This document shows positions 8,504-17,660 of a DNA stretch of 64,000 nt, in pieces. The notes beneath the pieces are model-generated. The model was not told the DNA's origin. It did not search any database and saw only the letters and a program-made list of their open reading frames with translations. Position 1 is the first letter of the stretch, and every line of letters starts with the position of its first letter. The stretch is taken from assembly GCF_018224615.1 (NCBI RefSeq), contig NZ_JAGTUK010000003.1:606339-670338 (forward strand), read 5' to 3'. A program made the translations under genes and the position numbers. The DNA comes from Microbacterium paraoxydans. Lineage in GTDB: Bacteria > Actinomycetota > Actinomycetes > Actinomycetales > Microbacteriaceae.

Positions 8504-9586
8504 TCAGCGCCGCAGCCCCGCTTCCACGAGCTCCGTGATGAGGTCGCGGTAGCTCAGGCCCGAGGCCACCCAGCACTTGGGGAACATCGAGATCGGCGTG
8601 AAGCCCGGCATCGTGTTGAGCTCATTCACGACGAGATCGCCCGAGGGCGTGAGGAACATGTCGACCCTGGCCAGACCGCGTCCGTCCACGGCCTCGAACG
8701 CGCGAACCCCGGCCGCCTGCACCGCAGCCACCTCGGCCTTGCTCAGTTCCGCCGGGCACACGACGTCGACGCCGTCACCGCCGAGGTACTTGCCCTCGAA
8801 GTCGTAGAACCCGCGCGACGTGAGGACGATCTCGCCCGGCAGCGATGCGCGCACTCCCTCCGCGGCCTCCAGCACCGCAACCTCGATCTCGCGACCGGTG
8901 ACACCCGACTCGATGAGCACCTTGTCGTCTTCCGCGAAAGCGACCGCGAGTGCCGCATCCAGCTCCTCCGGGGCACTCACCTTCGACACCCCGACGCTCG
9001 ACCCGGCTCGCGCCGGCTTCACGAACACCGGCAGACCCAGCGCCGCCGCCTGATCCCGCACCGCGGACGGGTCCCCGTCCCACGCCGCACGCCGCACCGT
9101 CACCCAGGGCGCCACCGCGAGCCCGGCGGCCTGCAGAGCGATCTTCATGAAGTGCTTGTCCATGCACAGCGCCGAATCGAGCACGCCGCCGCCGGCATAC
9201 GGCACCTCGAGCGTGTCGAAGTAGCCCTGGATCGTGCCGTCCTCCCCATGCGGGCCGTGCAGGATCGGCAGCACCACGTCGATCTCGCCGAACCCGTCCA
9301 CGGTGCCGTCGGGACGCACCACGCGGAGCGTGCGGTCACCGCCCGGCTCCGGCCACAGCACCCGCGTGCCGTTGTCGACGACCTCCGGAAGGTGCGCCGC
9401 ATCGAGCGGGAACTTCGCAGGGTCGTCATCCTCCAGCACGAAAGCGCCCTCGCGCGTGATCCCCACCGGGATCACCGCGTACCGTTCGCGATCAATCGCG
9501 CCGAGCACTCCCCCCGCCGTTGCGGAACTGATCGAATGCTCGCTGGAGCGCCCGCCGAAGAGCACCACCACCGTCTGCTTGTCCAT
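8504..9586 (-). CDS. ddl: D-alanine--D-alanine ligase
   Basis: Cytoplasmic ATP-grasp ligase that makes D-Ala-D-Ala for peptidoglycan. The 360-aa protein opens with VVVLFGGRSSEHSIS, has the long insertion typical of actinobacterial Ddl, the VKPARAGSSVGVSKV loop, the EIEVAVLE motif and the metal/ATP motif NELNTMPGFT near the C-terminus. The ATG at 9586 is preceded by GGAGAGG with a 7-nt gap. This start lies 92 bp inside the end of gpsA, an unusually long out-of-phase overlap. It is the last gene of the leuC-to-ddl minus-strand run. Confidence 0.97.
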   Translation of the reverse strand: MDKQTVVVLFGGRSSEHSISSATAGGVLGAIDRERYAVIPVGITREGAFVLEDDDPAKFPLDAAHLPEVVDNGTRVLWPEPGGDRTLRVVRPDGTVDGFGEIDVVLPILHGPHGEDGTIQGYFDTLEVPYAGGGVLDSALCMDKHFMKIALQAAGLAVAPWVTVRRAAWDGDPSAVRDQAAALGLPVFVKPARAGSSVGVSKVSAPEELDAALAVAFAEDDKVLIESGVTGREIEVAVLEAAEGVRASLPGEIVLTSRGFYDFEGKYLGGDGVDVVCPAELSKAEVAAVQAAGVRAFEAVDGRGLARVDMFLTPSGDLVVNELNTMPGFTPISMFPKCWVASGLSYRDLITELVEAGLRR

Positions 9587-10625
9587 GGTTGGTCCTCTCC
9601 CCCTGCGGGGTGTCGTCGTCCGTCGTGAGATGCGGGGCGATATCCCGGGGATCCATCTTGCCGTCGAGCACCATCTTCACCTGCTCGACGATGGGCATGT
9701 CGATGTCGGCCTCGCGCGCGAGCTGCAGCACCGGGGCGACCGAGGCGAGCCCCTCCGCCGTCTGCTGCATCTGCTTCACGACGTCCTGGAACGAGTAGCC
9801 CTGCCCGAGGAGGCGCCCGGCCGTGTTGTTGCGGCTCAGCGGCGACTGGCACGTCGCGATCAGGTCGCCGAGGCCGGCGAGTCCCTGAAGCGTCTCGGGT
9901 TGCGCGCCGTTCGCGACCGCGAAGTCGGTCATCTCGACCAGGCCGCGCGTGATGATCGACGCCTTGGTGTTCTCGCCGTACCCCACACCGTCGACGATGC
10001 CGATCGCGACCGCGATGAGGTTCTTCAGCACACCGCCGAACTCCGTGCCGATCACGTCGGTGTTCACGAACGTGCGGAAGTAGCTGTTGCGCGCCGCGCG
10101 GGCCACGACCTCCGCGGTCTCCCGGCTGAGCGACGAGATGACGGCCGCCGTCGGCTGCTCGCGCGCGATCTCCAGCGCCAGGTTCGGGCCGGAGGCGACC
10201 GCGATGCGTTCGGGATCACAGCGCAGTTCCTGCTGGATCACCTGGCTCATGCGCAGGCCGCTGCCCCGCTCGACGCCCTTCATCAGGCTGACGATCTTCG
10301 CGTCGCCCGAAGCGATCAACGGCCTCAGCGCCTTCAGGTTCTCGCGCAGCGACTGGCTGGGCACGGAGAGGTACACCTGCTCAGCGCCGTCGAGCGCCGA
10401 CGACAGCTCGTGCGTGGCGGCCATCGTGCGCGGGAGGTTGATGCCGGGAAGATAGCGCGAGTTGCGCTTGGCCTCGTCGATCTCGTGCGCGAGCTCGGCG
10501 CGACGCGCCCACATCGTGACCTGGGCGCCACCATCGGCCAGGATCTTGCCGAACGTCGTGCCCCAGCTGCCCGCACCGATCACTGCGACCCGCGGGCCCG
10601 CGGGTGTGTTCCTCTTAGGAGTCAA
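9492..10625 (-). CDS. gpsA: NAD(P)H-dependent glycerol-3-phosphate dehydrogenase
   Basis: Makes sn-glycerol-3-phosphate for phospholipids. The 377-aa protein has the dinucleotide motif GAGSWG at residues 17-22 and the catalytic/substrate block GVLKNLIAVAIGIVDG with the conserved lysine, followed by NTKASIITRGLVEM. Family members are usually about 330-340 aa; this one has a polar tail ending in a basic-glycine stretch. The last ~30 codons are read out of phase through the ddl ribosome-binding site and start. plsC directly upstream uses its product; the two overlap by 11 bp. Confidence 0.95.
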   Translation of the reverse strand: MTPKRNTPAGPRVAVIGAGSWGTTFGKILADGGAQVTMWARRAELAHEIDEAKRNSRYLPGINLPRTMAATHELSSALDGAEQVYLSVPSQSLRENLKALRPLIASGDAKIVSLMKGVERGSGLRMSQVIQQELRCDPERIAVASGPNLALEIAREQPTAAVISSLSRETAEVVARAARNSYFRTFVNTDVIGTEFGGVLKNLIAVAIGIVDGVGYGENTKASIITRGLVEMTDFAVANGAQPETLQGLAGLGDLIATCQSPLSRNNTAGRLLGQGYSFQDVVKQMQQTAEGLASVAPVLQLAREADIDMPIVEQVKMVLDGKMDPRDIAPHLTTDDDTPQGERTNHGQADGGGALRRALQRAFDQFRNGGGSARRD

Positions 10626-11379
10626 GTCGACCGGTCTCCTTCTGGCCGTGGCTCGCGGGGTTCCACCGCTCCGCAGGTGCCTTCTCCTCGCGCAGCTCCT
10701 CGAGCAGCGCCGTGATCGCGTTCATCAGTCGGTTCGTCGCCTCCGTCAGCGCAGCCGGCTCATTCGCACGCCCCCGCAGGTCGGCCACATCGACCGGGTC
10801 TCCCACCAGCACGCGGACGGGCTTGCGCAGCGGCCACAGGCTCAGGCCCTTCTGGTACCGCCCCATGATCTCCTGCGTGCCCCACTGTGCCATCGGGATG
10901 AGCGGGATACCGTCGGCCAGCGCGAGACGGACCGCACCGGACTTGCCGCGCATCGGCCACAGGTCGGGGTCACGCGTGAGCGTGCCCTCCGGATACACGA
11001 TGACCCCGCGGCCGTGCTCGACGAGTTCGGCGGACTGCGCCATCGTCTGCTTCGCCGCGGTGGCCGAAGAGGTGCGCGCAACCGGGACCATGCCCGTGCG
11101 ACGCAGCACCCACCCCAGCACAGGCACCCGGAACAGGCTCTCCTTCGCCATGAACCGCGGCGCCCGGCCGATCCGCCACACCGCGACTGCCACGATCAGT
11201 GGATCGAACTCCGAGTAGTGGTTCGGGGCGAGCACGAACGCCCCCTCACGCGGGAGCTTCTCGCCACCGCTGACGCGGATCTTCGCGAGCAGCGACACCA
11301 GAGGGATGACAATCACCGCGAGCGGCCAGAAGAGACTCGGACGCGTCTTCTCCGGCGACCGGGAAGCCATCGGGCTCAC
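10615..11379 (-). CDS. plsC: 1-acyl-sn-glycerol-3-phosphate acyltransferase family protein
   Basis: Membrane-associated acyltransferase of the PlsC/AGPAT family, acting in phosphatidic acid synthesis. The 254-aa protein has a hydrophobic anchor at residues ~16-33, the catalytic HX4D motif (His54-Asp59 in NHYSEFDP), the glycerol-phosphate-binding YPEGTLTR motif at 129-136 and a fourth block around IPLIPMAQWG. The C-terminus is charged. It overlaps murA by 4 bp (ATGA) and gpsA by 11 bp, so the three are translationally linked. Exact acyl donor and acceptor are inferred from the family only. Confidence 0.9.
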   Translation of the reverse strand: MSPMASRSPEKTRPSLFWPLAVIVIPLVSLLAKIRVSGGEKLPREGAFVLAPNHYSEFDPLIVAVAVWRIGRAPRFMAKESLFRVPVLGWVLRRTGMVPVARTSSATAAKQTMAQSAELVEHGRGVIVYPEGTLTRDPDLWPMRGKSGAVRLALADGIPLIPMAQWGTQEIMGRYQKGLSLWPLRKPVRVLVGDPVDVADLRGRANEPAALTEATNRLMNAITALLEELREEKAPAERWNPASHGQKETGRLDS

Positions 11380-12764
11380 CGGAGGACGTCGAAGTCGGCG
11401 CCGAGCGCGTCGAGCTTGGCGAGGAACTTCTCGTAGCCACGGGCGAGGATGTCGACACCCGACACCTTCGACTCGCCGGAGGCGGTGAGGGCCGCGATCA
11501 CGTGGCTGTAGCCGCCACGGAGGTCGGGAACGACGATGTCCGCTCCGTGCAGCGGAGTGGGGCCCGTGATGACGGCCGCCTGCTCCAGATCGCGACGCGG
11601 CACGCGACGCGGACCGTCCTGCAGCCCCCGCGGGTGCACGACGATGTCGGCACCCATCTTCACGAGAGCATCCGTGAAGCCCATGCGGTTCTCGTACACC
11701 GTCTCGTGCACCACCGAACGACCGTGCGCCTGGGTCAGCGCGACCACGAGCGGCTGCTGCCAGTCCGTCATGAAGCCGGGGTGCACGTCGGTCTCCACCA
11801 CGACCGGCTTGATCTCGCCGTCGCGACGGAACAGGATGCCGTCCTCCTTCACGTCGAACCAGCCGCCGGCCTTGCGGAACACGTTGAGGAACGTGAGCAT
11901 CTCCTGCTGCTTGGCGCCGCCGACGAAGATCTCACCGTCGGTCGCCAGGGCCGCCGACGCCCAGGAGGCCGCCTCGTTCCGGTCGAAGATCGACCGGTGG
12001 TCGTATCCGCGCAGCTTCTCGACGCCCTCGATCAGGATGACGCGGTTCGGCTCGTAGGAGATGATCGCGCCCATCTTCTGCAGGACCGCGATCAGGTCCA
12101 TGATCTCGGGCTCGATGGCCGCGTTGCGCAGCTCCGTGACACCCTCGGCGCGCACCGCCGTCAGCAGCACCTGCTCGGTGGCCCCGACGCTCGGGTACGG
12201 CAGGTGGATGTTCGCGCCGTGCAGTCGCGTGCCGCCGGTGGAGAGACGGATGCCGCTCGGCAGCTTCTCGACGATCGCACCGAACTTGCGCAGCGCGTCG
12301 AGGTGGAAGTCGATGGGACGGTCGCCGATGCGGCAGCCGCCGAGGTCGGGGATGAAGGCCTGGCCGAGACGGTGCAGCAGCGGGCCGCAGAACAGGATCG
12401 GGATGCGAGACGCACCGGCGTGCGCGTCGATCTCCTCGAAGTGCGCGGACTCCACGTCGCTCGGGTCGAACACCAGCGCACCCGGCTCATCGCCGTCGGA
12501 CACGCGCACACCGTGCACCTCGAGGAGCGAGCGCACGACCGCGACATCGCTGATCGCGGGCACATCGCGCAGGACGCTCGTGGTCTCACCGAGGAGGGAG
12601 GCGACCATCGCCTTGGTGGCGAGGTTCTTCGCGCCCTTCACGTCGACCCGACCCCGCAGGGGCCGACCTCCTCGAATGGCGAGGACGTCTCCGGTGAGCG
12701 CAGGGACTGCGTCGGGGAGAGCGTCGCGCACGGGTGTCGTCATTCGGGGCCTCACTTCGTTCAT
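11376..12764 (-). CDS. murA: UDP-N-acetylglucosamine 1-carboxyvinyltransferase
   Basis: First committed step of peptidoglycan synthesis: transfers enolpyruvate from PEP to UDP-GlcNAc. The 462-aa protein has the VKGAKN motif near residues 42-47 and the loop LGGCRIGDRPID with Cys144. This cysteine is the residue attacked by fosfomycin in most MurA proteins; here it is kept, so intrinsic fosfomycin resistance through an Asp substitution is not expected. An alternative start at the eighth codon (MTTPVRD) is possible. leuD ends 40 bp upstream, so murA may have its own promoter or be read from leuCD. Confidence 0.95.
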   Translation of the reverse strand: MNEVRPRMTTPVRDALPDAVPALTGDVLAIRGGRPLRGRVDVKGAKNLATKAMVASLLGETTSVLRDVPAISDVAVVRSLLEVHGVRVSDGDEPGALVFDPSDVESAHFEEIDAHAGASRIPILFCGPLLHRLGQAFIPDLGGCRIGDRPIDFHLDALRKFGAIVEKLPSGIRLSTGGTRLHGANIHLPYPSVGATEQVLLTAVRAEGVTELRNAAIEPEIMDLIAVLQKMGAIISYEPNRVILIEGVEKLRGYDHRSIFDRNEAASWASAALATDGEIFVGGAKQQEMLTFLNVFRKAGGWFDVKEDGILFRRDGEIKPVVVETDVHPGFMTDWQQPLVVALTQAHGRSVVHETVYENRMGFTDALVKMGADIVVHPRGLQDGPRRVPRRDLEQAAVITGPTPLHGADIVVPDLRGGYSHVIAALTASGESKVSGVDILARGYEKFLAKLDALGADFDVLR

Positions 12765-12804
12765 CGGGGGCGGGGTTACCCCTGGCTCCCCCGCCCCCTC
12801 CGTC

Positions 12805-13401
12805 TCACTGAACGGGGAGGGTCCGCGGCCGCCACGACTCGCGACGGGCCTCGAACTGCGCGATCTTCTCTTCGTTGCGCAGCGTGAGCCCGATGTCGTC
12901 GAGCCCTTCGAGGAGCCGCCATCTAGTGTAATCGTCGATACCGATGTCGGCCTGGAAGCCAGCGATGGACGCGGTCCGCGCCTCGAGGTCCACCGTCATC
13001 TGCGCCCCGGGATCCCGCTCGATCTCGGCCCAGAACCGCTCCAGGTCGTCCTCGGAGATCGTCGCGGCGAGCAGTCCCTGCTTGCCGGAGTTGCCCCGGA
13101 AGATGTCGGCGAACCGCGGGCTCAGCACGACCTTGAAGCCGAAGTCGCGCAGCGCCCACACGGCGTGCTCGCGGCTCGACCCGGTGCCGAAGTCGGGACC
13201 CGCGACGAGGATCGACGCCCCCTGGTACGGCGCCTGGTTCAGCACGAACTCCGGATCCTGGCGCCAGCCGTGGAACAGCGCATCCTCGAAACCGGTCTTG
13301 GTCACGCGCTTGAGGAACACCGCCGGGATGATCTGATCGGTGTCGACGTTCGAGCGGCGCAGCGGAGCGGCGATGCCCGTGTGGGTCGTGAACTTCTCCA
13401 T
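12805..13401 (-). CDS. leuD: 3-isopropylmalate dehydratase small subunit
   Basis: Small subunit of the isopropylmalate isomerase of leucine synthesis; it supplies the swivelling domain closing over the LeuC iron-sulfur cluster. The 198-aa protein begins [14 protein letters not shown] and has the family motifs [11 protein letters not shown] and [11 protein letters not shown], the latter binding substrate. ATG 13401 is chosen because it starts the conserved N-terminus and lies 2 nt after the leuC stop; the longer open frame upstream is a shadow within leuC. Confidence 0.97.
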   Translation of the reverse strand: MEKFTTHTGIAAPLRRSNVDTDQIIPAVFLKRVTKTGFEDALFHGWRQDPEFVLNQAPYQGASILVAGPDFGTGSSREHAVWALRDFGFKVVLSPRFADIFRGNSGKQGLLAATISEDDLERFWAEIERDPGAQMTVDLEARTASIAGFQADIGIDDYTRWRLLEGLDDIGLTLRNEEKIAQFEARRESWRPRTLPVQ

Positions 13402-13403
13402 GG

Positions 13404-14849
13404 TCAGGCCTCTTCCGTCAGGTCGCTCGGGCTGGACAGGGTGCCGCGGATCGCCGTGGCGGCCGCGACGAGCGGAGACACGAGATGTGTGCGCCCGCCC
13501 TTGCCCTGTCGTCCCTCGAAGTTGCGGTTGGACGTGGAGGCACACCGCTCGCCGGGTGCGAGCTGATCGGGGTTCATGCCCAGACACATGGAGCAGCCGG
13601 CGAAGCGCCACTCGGCCCCGAAGTCGGTGATGACCTTGTCGAGCCCCTCGGCCTCCGCCTCCAGGCGCACGCGTGCGGACCCGGGCACGACCATGACGCG
13701 CACACCGTCGGCCTTCTTCTTGCCCTGGATGATCGACGCGAACGCGCGCAGATCCTCGATCCGGCTGTTGGTGCACGACCCCATGAACACGGCGTCGACC
13801 GGGACCTCCTTCAGCGGAGTGCCCGGGGTGAGGTCCATGTACTCCAGCGCCCGCTCGGCCGCCGCCCGCTCGTTGGGGTCGGCGATCTGTGCGGGGTCGG
13901 GCACCGCGGCCGACAGGGAGCTGCCCTGCCCCGGGTTGGTGCCCCACGTGACGAACGGCTCCAGCTCGTCGGCGTCGATGAAGACCTCCGCGTCGAACTC
14001 CGCCCCCTCGTCGGTCGGCAGCGTGCGCCAGTAGGCGACCGCATCCTCCCAGTCCTGGCCCTTCGGCGCGTGCGGACGCCCCTCCAGGTATGCGAACGTC
14101 GTCTCGTCCGGGGCCACCATGCCCGCACGGGCTCCGGCCTCGATCGACATGTTGCAGATCGTCATGCGCCCCTCCATCGACAGCGCACGGATCGCACTGC
14201 CGCGGTACTCGAGCACGTACCCCTGGCCGCCTCCGGTGCCGATCTTCGCGATCACGGCGAGGATGATGTCCTTCGCGGTGACACCGGGGCGCAGCGTGCC
14301 CTCCACGTTGATGGCCATGGTCTTGAACGGCTTGAGGGGCAGCGTCTGCGTGGCCATCACGTGCTCGACCTCGCTCGTGCCGATGCCGAACGCCATCGCG
14401 CCGAAGGCGCCGTGCGTGGAGGTGTGCGAGTCGCCGCACACGACCGTGATCCCCGGCATCGTGAGGCCGAGCTGCGGTCCGACGACGTGCACGATGCCCT
14501 GCTCGGCGTCGCCCAGCGAGTGCAGGCGCACCCCGAACTCGGCGGCGTTGCGGCGCAGCGTCTCGATCTGCGTGCGGCTCGTGAGATCGGCGATCGGCTT
14601 GTCGATCTCCCACGTCGGGGTGTTGTGGTCCTCCGTCGCGATCGTGAGGTCGAGGCGGCGCAGCGGGCGACCCTCGCTGCGCAGGCCGTCGAAGGCCTGG
14701 GGGCTGGTGACCTCGTGCACGAGGTGCAGATCGATGTAGATGAGGTCGGGCTGGCCGTCTTCGCCCTTCACGACGAGGTGGTCGTCCCAGACCTTCTCGG
14801 CGAGGGTCCTGCGGCGTGCGGAAGGGGCTCCGGAAGCGGGGCTGGTCAT
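13404..14849 (-). CDS. leuC: 3-isopropylmalate dehydratase large subunit
   Basis: Catalytic subunit carrying the [4Fe-4S] cluster of isopropylmalate isomerase. The 481-aa protein has the cluster cysteine in FMGSCTNSR and the paired cysteines in [12 protein letters not shown], plus [22 protein letters not shown] and the substrate-site stretch ATEDHNTPT. The ATG at 14849 is preceded by AGGAG with a 7-nt gap; the frame stays open further upstream, but that stretch overlaps a leader peptide gene and is not conserved-looking. First structural gene of a leuC-leuD-murA-plsC-gpsA-ddl run. Confidence 0.97.
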   Translation of the reverse strand: MTSPASGAPSARRRTLAEKVWDDHLVVKGEDGQPDLIYIDLHLVHEVTSPQAFDGLRSEGRPLRRLDLTIATEDHNTPTWEIDKPIADLTSRTQIETLRRNAAEFGVRLHSLGDAEQGIVHVVGPQLGLTMPGITVVCGDSHTSTHGAFGAMAFGIGTSEVEHVMATQTLPLKPFKTMAINVEGTLRPGVTAKDIILAVIAKIGTGGGQGYVLEYRGSAIRALSMEGRMTICNMSIEAGARAGMVAPDETTFAYLEGRPHAPKGQDWEDAVAYWRTLPTDEGAEFDAEVFIDADELEPFVTWGTNPGQGSSLSAAVPDPAQIADPNERAAAERALEYMDLTPGTPLKEVPVDAVFMGSCTNSRIEDLRAFASIIQGKKKADGVRVMVVPGSARVRLEAEAEGLDKVITDFGAEWRFAGCSMCLGMNPDQLAPGERCASTSNRNFEGRQGKGGRTHLVSPLVAAATAIRGTLSSPSDLTEEA

Positions 14850-14907
14850 GGCGTGTCTCCTGTGGCTGGCGGTTCGGCCCACGATGGACTCCGCGACGAG
14901 GAGGGGC

Positions 14908-14955
14908 TCAGATCGAGGTCTCGCCGCGGCCGCTAAGAAGGAGCACGGTCCGCAT
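14908..14955 (-). CDS. leucine-rich leader peptide of leuCD
   Basis: A 15-codon reading frame, [15 protein letters not shown], ends 58 bp before the leuC start. Codons 5-7 are three consecutive leucines (CTC CTT CTT); CTT is rare in this GC-rich genome. A TAACCT -10 box lies exactly 6 nt before the ATG, the same geometry as the leaderless genes in this window, so transcription probably starts at the leader ATG. Leader peptides with runs of the regulated amino acid control leucine genes by attenuation in several actinobacteria. The first two Leu codons contain CUCCU, complementary to the leuC Shine-Dalgarno AGGAG (14857-14861); a second CUCCU lies at 14899-14903, after the leader stop. Stalling could therefore decide which element pairs. 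Confidence 0.72.
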   Translation of the reverse strand: MRTVLLLSGRGETSI

Positions 14956-15036
14956 GACGTCAGGTTACCACCGGTCGGACACGCCGCGACGCGCCGTGAC
15001 ACTCTGTTGCTCACCCGCCCGATCGAGAGGCCCTGC

Positions 15037-16332
15037 ATGACCGTCGACACCGCCCGCTTCGCCACCCGTGCCGTCCACGCCGCGCGCGGCCGCGAGACCG
15101 CCGCGTCGCGCGCGACCCCGATCTACCTCACCGCCGGCTTCGAGTTCGACGACTTCGACCATGCCGCCGACCACTTCGGCACCGGCACGGGCTTCGGCTA
15201 CACCCGCACGGGCAACCCGACCGTGCACGCGGTCGAGCGCCAGCTCGCCTCGCTCGAGTCGGGGGCCGACGCGGTCCTCGTGGCGAGCGGTCAAGCCGCG
15301 GTGTCCGCCGCGGTGCTCTCCGTGGTCGGCACGGGCGACCACATCGTCTCGTCGACGCACATCTACGAGGGCACGCGCGGGCTGTTCCTCGACAACCTCG
15401 CCCGCCTCGGCATCGAGACCACGTTCGTCGACGACATCGCCGACCCCGACGCGTGGCGCGAAGCCATCCGCCCCACCACGCGCGCCCTGTTCGCCGAGTC
15501 GCTCGCCAACGCGCGCAACGACGTGCTCGACGTCGCAGCGGTGAGCGCGGTCGGCGACGAGTCCGCGATCCCCCTCATCGTCGACAACACCCTCGCCACG
15601 CCCGCACTGCTGCGGCCGCTCGAGCACGGCGCCGCGATCGTCGTGCACTCCGCCTCCAAGTTCCTCGCCGGACACGGTTCCGTCCTCGGCGGCGTCATCG
15701 TCGACGACGGACGGTTCGATGCCGAGCGGGCTGGGCACAATGCCCCGCACCTCGTGCTGCCCGGCCGCGGCGGACTGCCGAGCGTGTACGCCCGCCACGG
15801 CCGCAGGGCCCGGATCGCGTACGTGCGGGAATCCGTCGCACCGCGGTTCGGCGCCTCCCCCTCCCCGCTCAACGCCTTCCTGATCGGCCAGGGTGCGGAG
15901 ACGCTCGGCCTGCGCGTCGAGCGGCAGTCGCGCAACGCGCTGGAGGTCGCCCGTTGGCTCGCGGCGCACGAGGCCGTGGAGAGCGTGGACTACGCCGGGC
16001 TTCCGACGCACCCCCACCACGCAACCGCCCTCCGCTACCTCGACGGCGGCTTCGGCTCGATCTTCACCGTCACCCTGCGCGGCGGTCTTCCCGCGGCACG
16101 GCGGTTCGTGGAGGAGGTGGAGGTGTTCACCCACATGACGCACATCGGCGATGTGCGCTCGCTCGTCCTGCACCCCGGCACCACCAGCCACGCGCAGCGC
16201 ACGGACGAGGAGCGCCGCGTGCTGGGTGTGTCACCGGGCACGCTGCGGCTGTCGATCGGCATCGAAGACGTCGACGACCTCGTGGCCGACCTGGCGCGCG
16301 TGCTCGAGTCGGTACGGGAGACGGTGGCATGA
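15037..16332 (+). CDS. O-acetylhomoserine sulfhydrylase / cystathionine synthase family PLP enzyme
   Basis: PLP-dependent enzyme of the Cys/Met metabolism family, 431 aa, most like O-acetyl-L-homoserine sulfhydrylase (MetY), which makes homocysteine from sulfide. Visible motifs: [23 protein letters not shown] near residues 50-70, ASGQAA (cofactor phosphate), the conserved [23 protein letters not shown] block and the Schiff-base lysine Lys208 in [13 protein letters not shown]-terminal [19 protein letters not shown] matches MetY-type proteins. The ATG at 15037 follows GAGAGG; the longer open frame would run into the leuC leader. Overlaps the monooxygenase gene by 4 bp (ATGA). Confidence 0.85.
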   Translation: MTVDTARFATRAVHAARGRETAASRATPIYLTAGFEFDDFDHAADHFGTGTGFGYTRTGNPTVHAVERQLASLESGADAVLVASGQAAVSAAVLSVVGTGDHIVSSTHIYEGTRGLFLDNLARLGIETTFVDDIADPDAWREAIRPTTRALFAESLANARNDVLDVAAVSAVGDESAIPLIVDNTLATPALLRPLEHGAAIVVHSASKFLAGHGSVLGGVIVDDGRFDAERAGHNAPHLVLPGRGGLPSVYARHGRRARIAYVRESVAPRFGASPSPLNAFLIGQGAETLGLRVERQSRNALEVARWLAAHEAVESVDYAGLPTHPHHATALRYLDGGFGSIFTVTLRGGLPAARRFVEEVEVFTHMTHIGDVRSLVLHPGTTSHAQRTDEERRVLGVSPGTLRLSIGIEDVDDLVADLARVLESVRETVA

Positions 16333-17642
16333 GCCGCCCGCAGCATTTCGGCTGGTTCCTCGCCCGCGGCTTCGGCCCGCAGGGGTGGGGCTACCCGTCG
16401 CTCGACTGGGACTACGACTGGACGCGCCCCGAGATCTACCAGGAAGCGGCGCGCACTCTGGAGCAGGCGGGGTTCGACCTCGTCATCATCGAGGACAGTC
16501 CCTCGCTCGGCTCGCCCGAGACCATCGACCTGCGCGTCCGCCATGCGTTCGGGGGTCCCAAGCACGACCCGCTGCTGCTCGCGCCGTACCTCTTCCATGC
16601 CACGCAGCACCTCGGCGTCGTACCCACCGTGAACCCCGCCGCGTCGCTGCCCTACACCTCAGCACGACAGTTCGCCACGTTGCAGCACCTCAGCGGTCAC
16701 CGGCTCGGCCTCAACGTGGTCACCGACACCGGGAGCGCCCGGCACTTCTCCGACGCCCCGCAGCTCGGCCACGACGAGGCGTACGACCGCGCCGAGGAAT
16801 GGCTCGACGGCATCCGGGCGCTGTGGCGCAGCTGGGACGACGGTGCCCTCGTCGCCGACCGAGCGACCGACGTGTACGCCGACGGCACCCGGCTGCGGCC
16901 GGTGCAGCATCGCGGACGCCACTTCGCGTTCGACGGGCCGCTCAACGCCATCCCCTTCACCGACGGCGAGCCCGCGATCGTGTCGCCCGGCGGTTCGGGA
17001 CGCGGCCTCGGCTTCGCCGGCGCGAACTCCGACGTGCAGCTCGCGCTCGCCCCGCTGCACGAGAAGTCGGTGCGCGACTACCGTGCCAGGGTGCACGAGG
17101 CCGCGATCGCGAAGGGCCGCCGGCCGGACGACATCAAGATCCTGTTCGCGATCCAGCCCGTCATCACCTCCTCCCGCGAAGAGGCCGACCGCATCGTCGC
17201 GGCCTCGGCGCACCCCGACGACGCCGCCCTGCAGCAGATCGCCCGCAAGCAGTCGAGCGACCTGGAGACCGACCTCACCGCGCTCGACCTCGATCGGCCG
17301 CTCGACCTGTCGATCTTCGGCGCTCACGTGTCGCGCGGCAGCATCCAGCGTCTGGTGGGCGACCGCGACGAGGACGCCCCGCTGCGCGCGCACCTCACCG
17401 CGCTCGCCCGTGCGGGTCGCATCGCCGACCGGACCGGGTTCGTCGGCACCGCGGACGAGTTCGCCGACCTGATCGAGGAGCTGGGCGACTGGGGCAACGA
17501 CGGCGTGCTGCTGTGGGGCGACTTCCACCCCGTCACGCTGCACCGCACGCTCGACGAGCTGGTGCCGATCCTGCGACGGCGCGGACTGCTCCGACGCGAG
17601 TACGCGGACGGCGGGCTGCAGGCGAACCTGCGCGCGTTCTGA
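16329..17642 (+). CDS. LLM-class flavin-dependent monooxygenase (NtaA/SnaA/DszA type)
   Basis: A 437-aa flavin-dependent monooxygenase of the bacterial luciferase superfamily, NtaA/SnaA/DszA/SsuD-like branch, which uses reduced FMN supplied by a separate reductase. Family signatures: LGVVPTVNPAASLPYTSARQFATLQHLSGHRLGLNVVTDTGSARHF in residues ~98-145 (seen in pieces), the DEAYDRAEEWLDGIRALWRSWDD block, then PAIVSPGGSGRGLGFAGANSD. It overlaps the upstream sulfhydrylase gene by 4 bp, so both act together: plausibly release of sulfur from an organosulfur compound followed by fixation into homocysteine. The substrate is not shown by the sequence. Confidence 0.85.
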   Translation: MSRPQHFGWFLARGFGPQGWGYPSLDWDYDWTRPEIYQEAARTLEQAGFDLVIIEDSPSLGSPETIDLRVRHAFGGPKHDPLLLAPYLFHATQHLGVVPTVNPAASLPYTSARQFATLQHLSGHRLGLNVVTDTGSARHFSDAPQLGHDEAYDRAEEWLDGIRALWRSWDDGALVADRATDVYADGTRLRPVQHRGRHFAFDGPLNAIPFTDGEPAIVSPGGSGRGLGFAGANSDVQLALAPLHEKSVRDYRARVHEAAIAKGRRPDDIKILFAIQPVITSSREEADRIVAASAHPDDAALQQIARKQSSDLETDLTALDLDRPLDLSIFGAHVSRGSIQRLVGDRDEDAPLRAHLTALARAGRIADRTGFVGTADEFADLIEELGDWGNDGVLLWGDFHPVTLHRTLDELVPILRRRGLLRREYADGGLQANLRAF

Positions 17643-17660
17643 CGGGGTCTCCCCCGCAAC

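Noticed and set aside
14850..14907. Rho-independent attenuator between leader peptide and leuC
   Set aside because: No GC-rich hairpin followed by a U-run can be found, so transcription attenuation by that route is not supported.
14956..15036. SAM or other sulfur riboswitch before the metY-like gene
   Set aside because: The gap is short and mostly the leuC leader promoter; no riboswitch core is visible.
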